The translations under genes and the position numbers were made by a program. The notes below the pieces were generated by a model. That model was not told the origin of the DNA and made no database searches. It saw only the letters and a list, made by a program, of their open reading frames with translations. From Thermoproteota archaeon (lineage in GTDB: Archaea > Thermoproteota > Thermoprotei_A > Sulfolobales > Acidilobaceae): a DNA stretch of 15,114 nt. The stretch covers positions 1 through 15,114 of the forward strand of contig JAADGB010000117.1 of the NCBI GenBank assembly GCA_013152575.1, in the 5' to 3' direction. Of this stretch, positions 6,414 through 13,263 are shown one piece after another (position 1 is the stretch's first letter; every line of letters starts with the position of its first letter).

Positions 6414-6842
6414 ATGGCGGTGGAGAAGACCCTCGTACTCGTGAAACCAGACGGCGTCAAGAGGGGTCTAATCGGAGAGGTCATCTCGAGGTTCGAGAGA
6501 AAGGGATTGAAGATAAGGGCATTGAAGATGATATGGATGACGAGGAGCCAGGCCGAGGAATTCTACAGCGTCCACAGAGACAAGCCATTCTACAATGACC
6601 TAGTAGAATTCATAACGAGCGGGCCGATAGTAGCCATGGTCCTCGAGGGAGACGAAGCGATAAGCGTTGTAAGGCTAATGATCGGTGCAACCGATGGGAG
6701 AAAAGCCGCTCCTGGAACAATTAGGGGCGACTTCGCACTCTCGATCCAGAACAACATAGTCCATGCAAGCGACAGCCCGGAGAGCTTCGAGCGAGAATTC
6801 AAAGTTGTGTTTAGTGAGGAGGAGGTTGTGCCGGAGTACTAG
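6414..6842 (+). CDS. ndk: Nucleoside diphosphate kinase
   Basis: Transfers the gamma phosphate of NTPs to NDPs through a phospho-histidine, balancing the nucleotide pools; works as a hexamer in the cytosol. 142 aa, standard length. It begins EKTLVLVKPDGVKRGLIGEV. The active-site loop is NIVHASDSPESFEREF with catalytic His117, and GATDGRKAAPGTIRGDF forms the nucleotide site. ATG with GGTGAT upstream. Its stop TAG (6840-6842) and the aIF5B stop on the other strand share the palindrome CTAG at 6839-6842. Confidence 0.97.
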   Translation: MAVEKTLVLVKPDGVKRGLIGEVISRFERKGLKIRALKMIWMTRSQAEEFYSVHRDKPFYNDLVEFITSGPIVAMVLEGDEAISVVRLMIGATDGRKAAPGTIRGDFALSIQNNIVHASDSPESFEREFKVVFSEEEVVPEY

Positions 6843-8686
6843 GCCTTCATACTCTTCAGCTTCATGAGTACTCCGGCGTAACCTATATCTCCCTGCCTCC
6901 TCTTTATCTCGGCTATCTCCTTCAACACGTCTAGCTCATCCTTGCTCAATAGATCCTTGAACTCGACAACCAGCTTCCTAGCATGCTCCGCTGGCACGTT
7001 AGTGTAGAGTATATCGCCCTCGTCAACATGCCTCCCTATCAGTATACGTCCCTGGATCGATACAGCAACCTCCATTCCAAGCCTAGCCTCTGGGAGGCTC
7101 CTATCCCTATCACGTATAGCTAGGATCCTGCCAAGCGGCCTTCCATCCTCGTCCATCACCGGGTATCCTGGACGGATCACGCCGCCCTCAACCTTTATGC
7201 CGACGATCGCCGGGTCACTCCTCCTAAAGATGAATCCTGGAAGAATGCGGAACTTCCCAGGCCTTACCAGCTCGGAGAGCTTCCTCATCCTCTCCCTCTG
7301 CTTCTCCTCCTCAACCCACTTCTCATAATCCTCGAGTAGCCTGTAGATGACGTTGTCCTGGAAGATCTTCACACCCAGCCTCTTAGCCTCCTCCTCGGCC
7401 TCCGGGTGGATCTTGACGTTGAAAGCGATTATCACGCCGAGATACGGGTCCTCCTTCTTAGTGATAGACGCATCGATAACATCAACCTTGGAAACCGGTC
7501 CTATATCAGCGATCCTCACTGGTATGTTACTCCTCTTCAACGCGGCGACAAGTGCCTCAAGGGTCCCTAGGGTATCAGCCTTCACCACGACGCCAACCTT
7601 ATCCGTCCTAATCCTAATCTCCTCGAGCTCCTTCTTGACCTCCTTCATAAGCCTCTCAACATCCTCCTCGCTAGCCGCTACATAGATGGGTGAACCAGCC
7701 AACGCCTCATCAAGTCCTGGAGCAGCTATCCTCACGCCAGCCGCAGCATATACGGCGTCTACATTAACGAACCTCGCCTCACGAGACCTCAAGTCCTGCA
7801 GGGGCCTCGGCATAAGTAGGGCCCTTACATTGGTCTTGATCGGGCCATTCTTCCCACCCAGAACTATAGTATCGCCTACACGAATCACTCCATCATAGAT
7901 GACTACATCAATCGCCGTACCCAGCCCCGGATGCTCCTTGACCTCCAGTATCACACCCTTAGCGGGTCCCTCAGCATACCTCAACCTCTTCTTCAAATAC
8001 TGCTGGGTGAGGCCTGCGAGCACAGCTAGGAGCTCGGGGACCCCCTCGCCGGTCCTCGCGGAGACTGGCACTATTGCTATCGCCTTAGTGAAGTCCTTTA
8101 TCCTGGTGAAAAGCTCGGCTGGGAGACCCAGCTCGTAGAGCTTACCCACTATCTCATAGACTTTCTGCTCCAGCAGCGCCTGTACCTCGGGTGACTGCTT
8201 CCTTATAGTGAATATGAAGGGCTCGTCGGGGTTAGGCTTCCACCCCGGTATCCTGTCGATCTTGTTAGCCGCAACTAGGAAGGGGACCCTCCTCTCCTTC
8301 AACAGCTCCACGGCCTCATACGTCTGCGGCTGGAACCCCTCCATGATATCGATCACAACTATGGCGAAGTCGGCTACGCTGCCACCCCTCCTCCTAAGGT
8401 TGGAGAACAGCTCGTGGCCCGGAGTGTCTATGAAGAGGAGTCCTGGAATCACCAGCTTCACAGGTATAACCTTCTTGAGGGGCTCCGCAATCCTCTCAAT
8501 AACCTCTGCTGGGACGAAGCTAGCGCCTATGTGCTGCGTTATCCCTCCAGCCTCCTTAGCCGCGACTGCAGTCCTCCTTATCTTATCCAGCAGGCTAGTC
8601 TTTCCATGATCCACGTGTCCCAAAACCGTTACTATCGGCTGCCTCAGCCTGGGCTTCTCCCCCTCACCCGAGTTATTCGACACCAT
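6839..8686 (-). CDS. infB: Translation initiation factor aIF5B (IF2-like GTPase)
   Basis: GTPase that promotes ribosomal subunit joining and initiator tRNA placement. 615 aa, usual archaeal size, with only ~19 residues before the G domain. G1 is GHVDHGKT (23-30), G2 is GGITQHIGA (48-56), G3 is DTPGHE (87-92), G4 is NKID (141-144), and the G5 region is PVSARTGEG. β-barrel domain II and the IF2-type domain III (VVVKADTLGTLEALVAAL) follow, then domain IV with the long C-terminal helix. Some archaeal homologues carry inteins; none interrupts this gene. The start is ATG, with AGGTTGA just upstream. It lies on the minus strand between plus-strand NDK and S6e, which is an inversion relative to the common archaeal order. 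Confidence 0.97.
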   Translation of the reverse strand: MVSNNSGEGEKPRLRQPIVTVLGHVDHGKTSLLDKIRRTAVAAKEAGGITQHIGASFVPAEVIERIAEPLKKVIPVKLVIPGLLFIDTPGHELFSNLRRRGGSVADFAIVVIDIMEGFQPQTYEAVELLKERRVPFLVAANKIDRIPGWKPNPDEPFIFTIRKQSPEVQALLEQKVYEIVGKLYELGLPAELFTRIKDFTKAIAIVPVSARTGEGVPELLAVLAGLTQQYLKKRLRYAEGPAKGVILEVKEHPGLGTAIDVVIYDGVIRVGDTIVLGGKNGPIKTNVRALLMPRPLQDLRSREARFVNVDAVYAAAGVRIAAPGLDEALAGSPIYVAASEEDVERLMKEVKKELEEIRIRTDKVGVVVKADTLGTLEALVAALKRSNIPVRIADIGPVSKVDVIDASITKKEDPYLGVIIAFNVKIHPEAEEEAKRLGVKIFQDNVIYRLLEDYEKWVEEEKQRERMRKLSELVRPGKFRILPGFIFRRSDPAIVGIKVEGGVIRPGYPVMDEDGRPLGRILAIRDRDRSLPEARLGMEVAVSIQGRILIGRHVDEGDILYTNVPAEHARKLVVEFKDLLSKDELDVLKEIAEIKRRQGDIGYAGVLMKLKSMKA

Positions 8687-8744
8687 TTCAACCTACCAGG
8701 AAAGGGTCTATTCGGTAAACGTTATTAGGTGTGTGGTAGAGGCG

Positions 8745-8753
8745 TCTTTATCA
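8745..8753 (+). promoter_or_regulatory. Candidate TATA box for S6e
   Basis: TCTTTATCA is one candidate in the 132-nt gap between the divergent aIF5B and S6e genes. It would start transcription near 8776, inside the hairpin at 8758-8804. GTTATTAGG at 8721-8729 would start near 8752 and transcribe the hairpin whole. The sequence does not decide between them. Confidence 0.25.
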
Positions 8754-8757
8754 GCGG

Positions 8758-8804
8758 GCTGGTCGGCGTCCGAGGAGGCCATACGGGCCCCTCGGCAGAC
8801 CGGC
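8758..8804 (+). promoter_or_regulatory. Potential structured leader (long hairpin) directly before the S6e SD
   Basis: Pairings read directly from the bases: outer stem 8758-8764 with 8798-8804 (7 pairs, one G-U); inner stem 8770-8775 with 8790-8795 (6 pairs); a bulged A at 8776; upper stem 8777-8780 with 8786-8789 (4 G-C pairs); loop 8781-8785. An asymmetric internal loop (GGCGU / CA) separates the outer and inner stems. The stem ends one base before the SD GGAGGTG (8806-8812) of S6e. This is the placement expected of an autoregulatory ribosomal-protein leader. That role is inferred, and it depends on where transcription starts. Confidence 0.45.
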
Positions 8805-8818
8805 TGGAGGTGTAGTAT

Positions 8819-9535
8819 ATGGCAGAGGAGGCACCCCCACTTAGAGTAGTAATCTCGGATCCGAAAGGCGGTAGGAAGATAGTAAAGGTCAAGGTCAAGG
8901 GAGTAGAGGACGAGCAGCTAGAATACACTGATGAAATGAGGCGTGAGAAGGAGAAGGGAAGAGTTAGGAAGGAGAGGTCCAAGCTACCACTAGCCAAGCT
9001 CAACTCCAAGCTTGCTAAGGAGCTAGAACTAGACGATAAGGTAGGAGTCATAACAATCCGCTTCAAGACAGAGGACGAGAAGATAAACGAGACATTCAAG
9101 GTAATCATAGACGACAACGTCCCCGACGGCGAGATACACGTCAACATGGAACACCTAGGCGAGCTCGTTGGAGACCTAGAGAAGGAGGGAGAAGCATTCA
9201 GGGCGAAGGCATGGCAGATAGCCATACCCCAGAAACTCGTTGAAAGGCTAGCCGGCCTCGAGATAGGCGACGTGTTCGAAGGCACGATAATCGGCCTACC
9301 AGGCGTTAGGCTAAAGATAAGGGGTGGAAGCGACGCCACAGGCTTCCCAATGCATCCAGGAGTACCAGGCTCGGCCAAGAGGAAGATCCTGCTAGCGGGT
9401 CCCCCAGGCTTCAAGCCAAGGGAGAAGGGAGAAAGGAGGAGGAAGACAGTAAGGGGGAGAATGATACCAGACCCCAGAGGAGAGAGGAGGAAGACTGTAC
9501 TAGCCCAGCTGAACGTGGTAATACACTACGAGTAG
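8819..9535 (+). CDS. rps6e: Small ribosomal subunit protein S6e, long crenarchaeal form
   Basis: 238 aa, while short archaeal S6e proteins are near 125 aa. The S6e core is split: LRVVISDPKGGRKIVKVKVKG at the N-terminus, then a charged insertion of roughly 85-110 residues as in crenarchaeal homologues. The core resumes at GLEIGDVFEG and continues through LKIRGGSDATGFPMHPGVPG, KRKILLAGPPGFKPREKGERRRKTVRG. The C-terminus contains a second copy of GERRKTV (nt 9479-9499, after 9428-9451) not seen in the short forms. ATG start with GGAGGTG 6 nt upstream, preceded by the strong hairpin. It is followed 57 nt later by aIF2-gamma, a conserved pairing. Confidence 0.94.
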   Translation: MAEEAPPLRVVISDPKGGRKIVKVKVKGVEDEQLEYTDEMRREKEKGRVRKERSKLPLAKLNSKLAKELELDDKVGVITIRFKTEDEKINETFKVIIDDNVPDGEIHVNMEHLGELVGDLEKEGEAFRAKAWQIAIPQKLVERLAGLEIGDVFEGTIIGLPGVRLKIRGGSDATGFPMHPGVPGSAKRKILLAGPPGFKPREKGERRRKTVRGRMIPDPRGERRKTVLAQLNVVIHYE

Positions 9536-9592
9536 CCACTAAACTCCTAATATCTCCTAACATCAACATTCTTTCGGGGTGACTCAAGAGAG

Positions 9593-10840
9593 TTGAGCGG
9601 TGAGAATGGAAGGCAACCAGAGGTAAACATTGGCGTTGTCGGACACGTAGATCATGGAAAGACCACCCTAGTCCAAGCCCTCACCGGTATATGGACGATG
9701 AGGCACAGCGAGGAGATAAGGAGAGGTATGACCATCAAGCTAGGATACGCTGACGGAGAGATATGGGAATGCCAGGGATGCGGGTTCCCAGAAAAATACT
9801 CCCCAGAACCAGTATGCGAGTGCGATCCCAACGCGAGCCCCACCCTGCTGAGAAGGGTCTCCTACGTAGACGCGCCTGGCCACGAGATACTCATGGCAAC
9901 AATGCTCTCCGGAGCGGCATTGATGGATGGCGCCATACTAGTGGTGGCAGCCAACGAGCCCTGCCCACAGCCCCAGACTAGAGAGCACCTAGTAGCACTC
10001 GAGATCATCGGAGTAGACAAGATCATCATAGTCCAGAACAAGGTAGACGTCGTCTCCCCAGAGAGGGCTAAGGAGAGCTATATGGAGATCAAGAAGTTCA
10101 TCGAGGGAACAATAGCAGAGGATGCGCCAATAATACCGGTTAGCGCGCTGAAGAGGGCCAACGTAGACGCCGTACTAGCAGCTATCCAGGAACGCATACC
10201 AACCCCTGAGAGAGAGCTAGACAAGCCCCCATTGATGTTCATTGCAAGGAGCTTCGACGTAAACAAGCCAGGGACCCCGCCAGAACAGCTAGTCGGCGGA
10301 GTAATAGGAGGAGGAATACTCCAGGGAGTATTCAGGGTTGGAGACGAGATAGAGATCCTCCCAGGCGTCCCGGTGAGAAAGCCCGGCGGTAGGATAGAGT
10401 ATGAACCCCTCCACTCGACGATAACAAGCCTAAAATTCGGGAGGATAAGCGTAGATGAAGCCAAGCCCGGAGGACTAGTCGCTATAGGAACAGAGCTCGA
10501 CCCCTCGGTGACGAAGGCCGACAACCTAGTAGGAAACGCTGTAGGGAAACCAGGGCAGCTACCACCAGTCATGGACTCCATCAGGGTCGAGTACAAGCTA
10601 CTAGATAGAGTAGTGGGATTGAAGGAAGAGGTCAAAGTAGAGCCACTGAGGAAGGGTGAGATGCTCATGATAACAGTCGGCACGGCAATAACGCTGGGTA
10701 TACTCCAATCAGTCTCAAAGGACTACTTCGAGGTCAAGCTGAGGAGGCCCGTCGTAGCCTGGGACGGTGCAAGAGTAGCATTCAGCAGGAGGATACATGG
10801 AAGATGGAGGCTAATAGGCTGGGGCCACGTCAGAGAATAA
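9593..10840 (+). CDS. eif2g: Translation initiation factor 2 subunit gamma (aIF2-gamma)
   Basis: GTPase subunit of the aIF2 trimer that carries initiator Met-tRNA to the small ribosomal subunit. 415 aa. G1 is GHVDHGKT (17-24). Switch I, RRGMTIKLGYAD, is characteristic of aIF2-gamma. The zinc knuckle is Cys60-x2-Cys63 with Cys75 and Cys77. G3 is DAPGHE (93-98), G4 is NKVD, and domains II and III follow, ending GRWRLIGWGHVRE. The start is TTG 9593, giving MSGENGRQPEVNIGVVGHVDHG, with GGGGTGA 10 nt upstream. The PIN gene begins inside its last 37 nt. Confidence 0.97.
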   Translation: MSGENGRQPEVNIGVVGHVDHGKTTLVQALTGIWTMRHSEEIRRGMTIKLGYADGEIWECQGCGFPEKYSPEPVCECDPNASPTLLRRVSYVDAPGHEILMATMLSGAALMDGAILVVAANEPCPQPQTREHLVALEIIGVDKIIIVQNKVDVVSPERAKESYMEIKKFIEGTIAEDAPIIPVSALKRANVDAVLAAIQERIPTPERELDKPPLMFIARSFDVNKPGTPPEQLVGGVIGGGILQGVFRVGDEIEILPGVPVRKPGGRIEYEPLHSTITSLKFGRISVDEAKPGGLVAIGTELDPSVTKADNLVGNAVGKPGQLPPVMDSIRVEYKLLDRVVGLKEEVKVEPLRKGEMLMITVGTAITLGILQSVSKDYFEVKLRRPVVAWDGARVAFSRRIHGRWRLIGWGHVRE

Positions 10841-11256
10841 CCCTGCTAATGGATACAAACATGGTAATAGCACTGGCCACGGGCCTAATAGCCCCCACAC
10901 ACATAATAGAAGCCCTTGAATCCTCCTATTCCATAATAATCCCTCGATCAGTCCTGAGAGAGCTAGAGAAACTAGAGAAAACAGCCCCCAGACCCACTGT
11001 ATCAAGGGCTGCGAGGCGTACACTAGACTTCCTATCATCGGGGAGAATAGATTATACCGTGGTGGAATCAAGGGTCCCCGACAATGTAGACGATGATATC
11101 GTCGCCCTAGCACTCGACCTGAAGGCGAAGGGTGCAAAAGTTGTCGTAGCGACAAGCGACAGGGGCCTGCGGAGGAGGCTGCGGAGCCACGGGGTCCCAA
11201 CCCTATATTACAGGGAGACCGAGGGCCTCCTAGAAGTAGACTGGCTACCCCCATAA
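10804..11256 (+). CDS. PIN-domain RNA-binding/nuclease protein (Fcf1/Utp24-like, COG1412 type)
   Basis: 150 aa from ATG 10804. It is a PIN fold with acidic metal-binding positions: Asp17 in LLMDTNMVIAL, Glu in SVLRELEKLEK, an Asp cluster in DNVDDDIVALAL, and Asp in ATSDRGLRRRL. Archaeal relatives of eukaryotic Fcf1/Utp24 are inferred to act in pre-rRNA processing. The position between aIF2-gamma and Rpo7 is typical of that family, which argues against a VapC toxin; no antitoxin gene is present. Starting at 10804 keeps the first β-strand (RITLLMD) and has AGGAGG 11 nt upstream, but overlaps aIF2-gamma by 37 nt. ATG 10849 avoids the overlap but cuts the strand. Fold secure, substrate inferred. 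Confidence 0.82.
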   Translation: MEANRLGPRQRITLLMDTNMVIALATGLIAPTHIIEALESSYSIIIPRSVLRELEKLEKTAPRPTVSRAARRTLDFLSSGRIDYTVVESRVPDNVDDDIVALALDLKAKGAKVVVATSDRGLRRRLRSHGVPTLYYRETEGLLEVDWLPP

Positions 11257-11257
11257 C

Positions 11258-11267
11258 CTTATAAATA
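11258..11267 (+). promoter_or_regulatory. TATA box before Rpo7
   Basis: CTTATAAATA is the best archaeal TATA match in the window, directly after the PIN stop. A start about 26 nt downstream falls at 11287-11291, on the ATG at 11289. It probably drives a new transcription unit from Rpo7 onward. Confidence 0.6.
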
Positions 11268-11336
11268 TCGGTTTAATCGCCTAGAATCATGCTTGATAAC
11301 GAGCTAGACGGGAGTACGGTTAACGAGGTGGACCAG

Positions 11337-11882
11337 TTGTACGTCGAGGTAGAAGCGGAAGAATGGATCGGACTACTAACGAGCCCCGGCGAAGACGTCA
11401 ATAAGGCCGCGCTAGCACACCTACGCGAACAGCTCGAGGGCAAGCTGGACCAGGAGCTGGGAGGCATAATCATAGCAGTACTAGACGCTGAGGTTGTAAG
11501 CGAGGGAGTACTCCTACCACTACCAGGGGACCCCCAGATCTACTACGTTGTGAGGTACAAGATGCTGGTATACAAGCCACTACTCCTAGAAGTAATCCGT
11601 GGAATAGTGAGGGAGGCGAGGGAGATAGGAATCTTCGTAGACCTAGGACCAATAGACGGCTTCGTATTCAGGAACCAGATCATGGATGAGCCAATCGAAT
11701 TCCTACCGGAGAGGAGGGCCTTCAAGGGAGTGCAGTCGAATAGGATGGTGGAGATAAACGACGTGGTAAGGGCGAGAATCACCCAGATAGGAAAGGATAG
11801 GAGGGGCTACGGTATCAGGGTAGGATTAACGATGAGGCAACCCTACCTCGGGAAAGAGGAATGGATTAAGGGTGGCATGTAG
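11337..11882 (+). CDS. rpo7: DNA-directed RNA polymerase subunit Rpo7 (RpoE')
   Basis: With Rpo4 it forms the RNA polymerase stalk that binds nascent RNA. The N-terminal tip domain ends around GKLDQELGGIIIAVLDAEVVSEG. A C-terminal S1-type OB domain (IRGIVREAREIGIFVDLGPIDGFVFRNQIMDE) follows, and the family-typical GLTMRQPYLGKEEW is near the end. TTG 11337 is chosen because GAGGTG lies exactly 6 nt upstream and the 181-aa product matches the family length and N-terminal alignment. The frame stays open to ATG 11289 (197 aa), which the TATA box would make leaderless. The usual VR-x-PP motif after the first strand is replaced by WIGLLTSPGED. The gene overlaps the Spt4 start by one base. Confidence 0.9.
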   Translation: MYVEVEAEEWIGLLTSPGEDVNKAALAHLREQLEGKLDQELGGIIIAVLDAEVVSEGVLLPLPGDPQIYYVVRYKMLVYKPLLLEVIRGIVREAREIGIFVDLGPIDGFVFRNQIMDEPIEFLPERRAFKGVQSNRMVEINDVVRARITQIGKDRRGYGIRVGLTMRQPYLGKEEWIKGGM

Positions 11883-12130
11883 TGGCGAGGGGTAGGGCTC
11901 CCAGTAAGAAGCCGAAGCTTAAAGCTTGTAAGAAGTGCGGCGCCCTAGTACAGAATGATGTAAACGTGTGCCCAGTCTGTGGCTCGACGGAGTTCACCAC
12001 GAACTGGGAGGGAATGGTCATAATAATGGATCCACAGAGCTCCGAGCTGGCAAAGGAGCTATCAATACCCAACCCGGGCATGTTCGCTATCAGAGTAGCT
12101 GGTAGAGTAGTGAAGAGAAGGGAGGCATAA
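11882..12130 (+). CDS. spt4: Transcription elongation factor Spt4 (RpoE'')
   Basis: 82-aa zinc protein that pairs with Spt5 and clamps RNA polymerase for processive elongation. The zinc ribbon is Cys16-x2-Cys19 and Cys30-x2-Cys33 (ACKKCGALV and VCPVCGSTEF). Next comes the Spt5-contact strand region NWEGMVIIMDPQSSELAKELSI, and the end is GMFAIRVAGR. The start is GTG 11882, with GGTGG 6 nt upstream. The G of its GTG is the last base of the Rpo7 stop. Rpo7-Spt4 adjacency is conserved in archaea. Confidence 0.96.
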   Translation: MARGRAPSKKPKLKACKKCGALVQNDVNVCPVCGSTEFTTNWEGMVIIMDPQSSELAKELSIPNPGMFAIRVAGRVVKRREA

Positions 12131-12131
12131 C

Positions 12132-12650
12132 TTGCCCATCCCCGCCTTTATCCTCCCCCTCGAGGCCAGGAGGGATTTCTCGAAGCCTAGGGGAGTAGTG
12201 TATAGTGGAGATATAACCGGCCTCCTCGAGGATGCCAGGGATCCCCTCTTCTGCATAGGAGACGTGGTCTCCCAATACTGTATGAAGACTAGCAAGGAAC
12301 ACATCGTACTAGTAGTTGACTGGAAAACGCGTAGGCACATGGGCTTCAAGGAGAGGCTACCAGCGGGATACACTGTTAGGAGGGTTAGGAACCCGCCTGG
12401 AACTGTTACCTTCGAGGCGATGAGGGAGATCTGCAGGCTCGCCAAGGAGAAGGGGAGGTGGATACTTGTAGTTGATGGTGAAGAGGATATGCTAGCCCTC
12501 CCAGCATTAGCCTGTCTACAGGATGGTGGAACAGTCGTCTACGGGGTCCCCTTGAAGGGGGCCACAATCATACATGTAGGGCTTGAGACTAGCCGTGAGG
12601 CCCAGGCCAGGTTCCTAGAGTTGAGGCCTGGTTTAGCCCTGTTAGAGTGA
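12132..12650 (+). CDS. GTP-dependent dephospho-CoA kinase (DUF359 family)
   Basis: Predicted last step of archaeal CoA biosynthesis: phosphorylates dephospho-CoA using GTP, in the cytosol. This is the archaeal family formerly called DUF359, unrelated to bacterial CoaE. 172 aa, usual length. Landmarks are GDVVSQY (43-49), VVDWKTRR (61-68), RNPPGTVTFEA (86-96), VVDGEEDMLALPAL (113-126) and VVYGVPLKGATIIHV. The start is TTG 12132, with GGAGG 6 nt upstream and the Spt4 stop 1 nt before. Its place between Spt4 and S24e is a recurring archaeal arrangement. Confidence 0.9.
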   Translation: MPIPAFILPLEARRDFSKPRGVVYSGDITGLLEDARDPLFCIGDVVSQYCMKTSKEHIVLVVDWKTRRHMGFKERLPAGYTVRRVRNPPGTVTFEAMREICRLAKEKGRWILVVDGEEDMLALPALACLQDGGTVVYGVPLKGATIIHVGLETSREAQARFLELRPGLALLE

Positions 12651-12655
12651 AAATA

Positions 12656-12665
12656 TCCTTTTAAC
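12656..12665 (+). promoter_or_regulatory. Possible promoter / T-rich stretch before S24e
   Basis: TCCTTTTAAC follows the kinase stop within 6 nt. It resembles a TATA box that would start transcription near 12687, just ahead of GGGAGG. The TTTT could also aid termination of the upstream mRNA. The evidence does not separate the two. Confidence 0.3.
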
Positions 12666-12712
12666 CCGTATCTCTATGCTCTAAGCCGGGAGGGATAATA
12701 CGGGTGTCGAGT

Positions 12713-13057
12713 ATGAGCGAGCAGACAGCAAGGATAGACCTCGGCGATGGGATATGGGCTGAGGTATTAGAGGACAAGTATAACCCCCTCGTTAAGAGGA
12801 GGGAGTTAACGCTCCTAATCCACCACGAGTTCAAGTCAACCCCTATGAGGATCAACCTCAGGCTAACAATAGCAGAGAAGTACGGCGTAGACATACAGAG
12901 GGTATACGTTAGGAAGATACTATCCGAGTACGGTATAGGCCTGTCGAAAGCCGAGGTACACATCTACGATACAGTGGAGCGCGCCCTAGCCTTCGAGCCA
13001 CAGTACATAATCGATAGGAACGGGGGCGTGAACCCGTTCGAAGAGGAGGAAGAGTAG
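12713..13057 (+). CDS. rps24e: Small ribosomal subunit protein S24e
   Basis: 114 aa from ATG 12713, a 30S protein. Visible are the family pattern EDKYNPLVKRRELTLLIHHEFKSTPMRINLRLTIAEKYGVDIQRVYVRKI and the later GLSKAEVHIYDT, followed by an acidic tail (FEEEEE). Two starts compete: GTG 12704 (117 aa) with GGGAGG 10 nt upstream, and ATG 12713 with GGGTG exactly 6 nt upstream, the spacing most common in this window. S27ae follows directly. Confidence 0.95.
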   Translation: MSEQTARIDLGDGIWAEVLEDKYNPLVKRRELTLLIHHEFKSTPMRINLRLTIAEKYGVDIQRVYVRKILSEYGIGLSKAEVHIYDTVERALAFEPQYIIDRNGGVNPFEEEEE

Positions 13058-13079
13058 CCTCCTATAGGGGTGGATAGTG

Positions 13080-13262
13080 ATGGGTAAGAGGAAGGTTCAG
13101 GCCTGGAAGCTCTACGAGGTAGACTATGACAACTGGACGATTAAGAGGAAGAACAAGAAGTGTCCAAGATGCGGTAGCTTCATGGCCCACCACACCAAAC
13201 CGGTGGAGAGGTGGCACTGTGGCAACTGCGGCTACACCGAGTTCGTCGGACGAAAGAAGTAG
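13080..13262 (+). CDS. rps27ae: Small ribosomal subunit protein S27ae
   Basis: 60-aa zinc-ribbon ribosomal protein. Ligands are Cys28-x2-Cys31 (KCPRCG) and Cys47-x2-Cys50 (HCGNCGYTEF). The N-terminus is basic, as expected, and there is no ubiquitin fusion, unlike eukaryotic S27a. ATG 13080 is preceded by GGGGTG (13067-13072), 7 nt away; GTG 13077 would add one residue. The stop is 1 nt before the Kae1 GTG, so the two are likely cotranscribed. Confidence 0.95.
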   Translation: MGKRKVQAWKLYEVDYDNWTIKRKNKKCPRCGSFMAHHTKPVERWHCGNCGYTEFVGRKK

Positions 13263-13263
13263 A

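Noticed and set aside
6839..8686. Intein in aIF5B
   Set aside because: Some archaeal aIF5B genes carry one, but the G1-G5 motifs are continuous and the length is normal.
8758..8804. H/ACA guide RNA or tRNA-like gene
   Set aside because: No ACA box at the right distance from the stem, no clear kink-turn, and no tRNA cloverleaf; a leader hairpin is the simpler reading.
8725..9414. 229-codon open frame on the minus strand across S6e
   Set aside because: The translation is Ser/Pro/Leu-rich with no recognisable motif, and lies opposite a clear S6e gene; it is a by-product of the S6e codon bias.
10078..10683. 201-codon minus-strand frame across aIF2-gamma
   Set aside because: Antisense of a conserved GTPase; the protein looks like translated complement, not a family member.
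10804..11256. VapC-type toxin of a toxin-antitoxin pair
   Set aside because: No small antitoxin gene is adjacent, and the place between aIF2-gamma and Rpo7 is typical of the Fcf1/Utp24-like PIN family.
13126..13263. Upstream extension of Kae1 by 46 codons
   Set aside because: This stretch is S27ae read in another frame; the Kae1 family begins at IALGIEST, right after GTG 13264.
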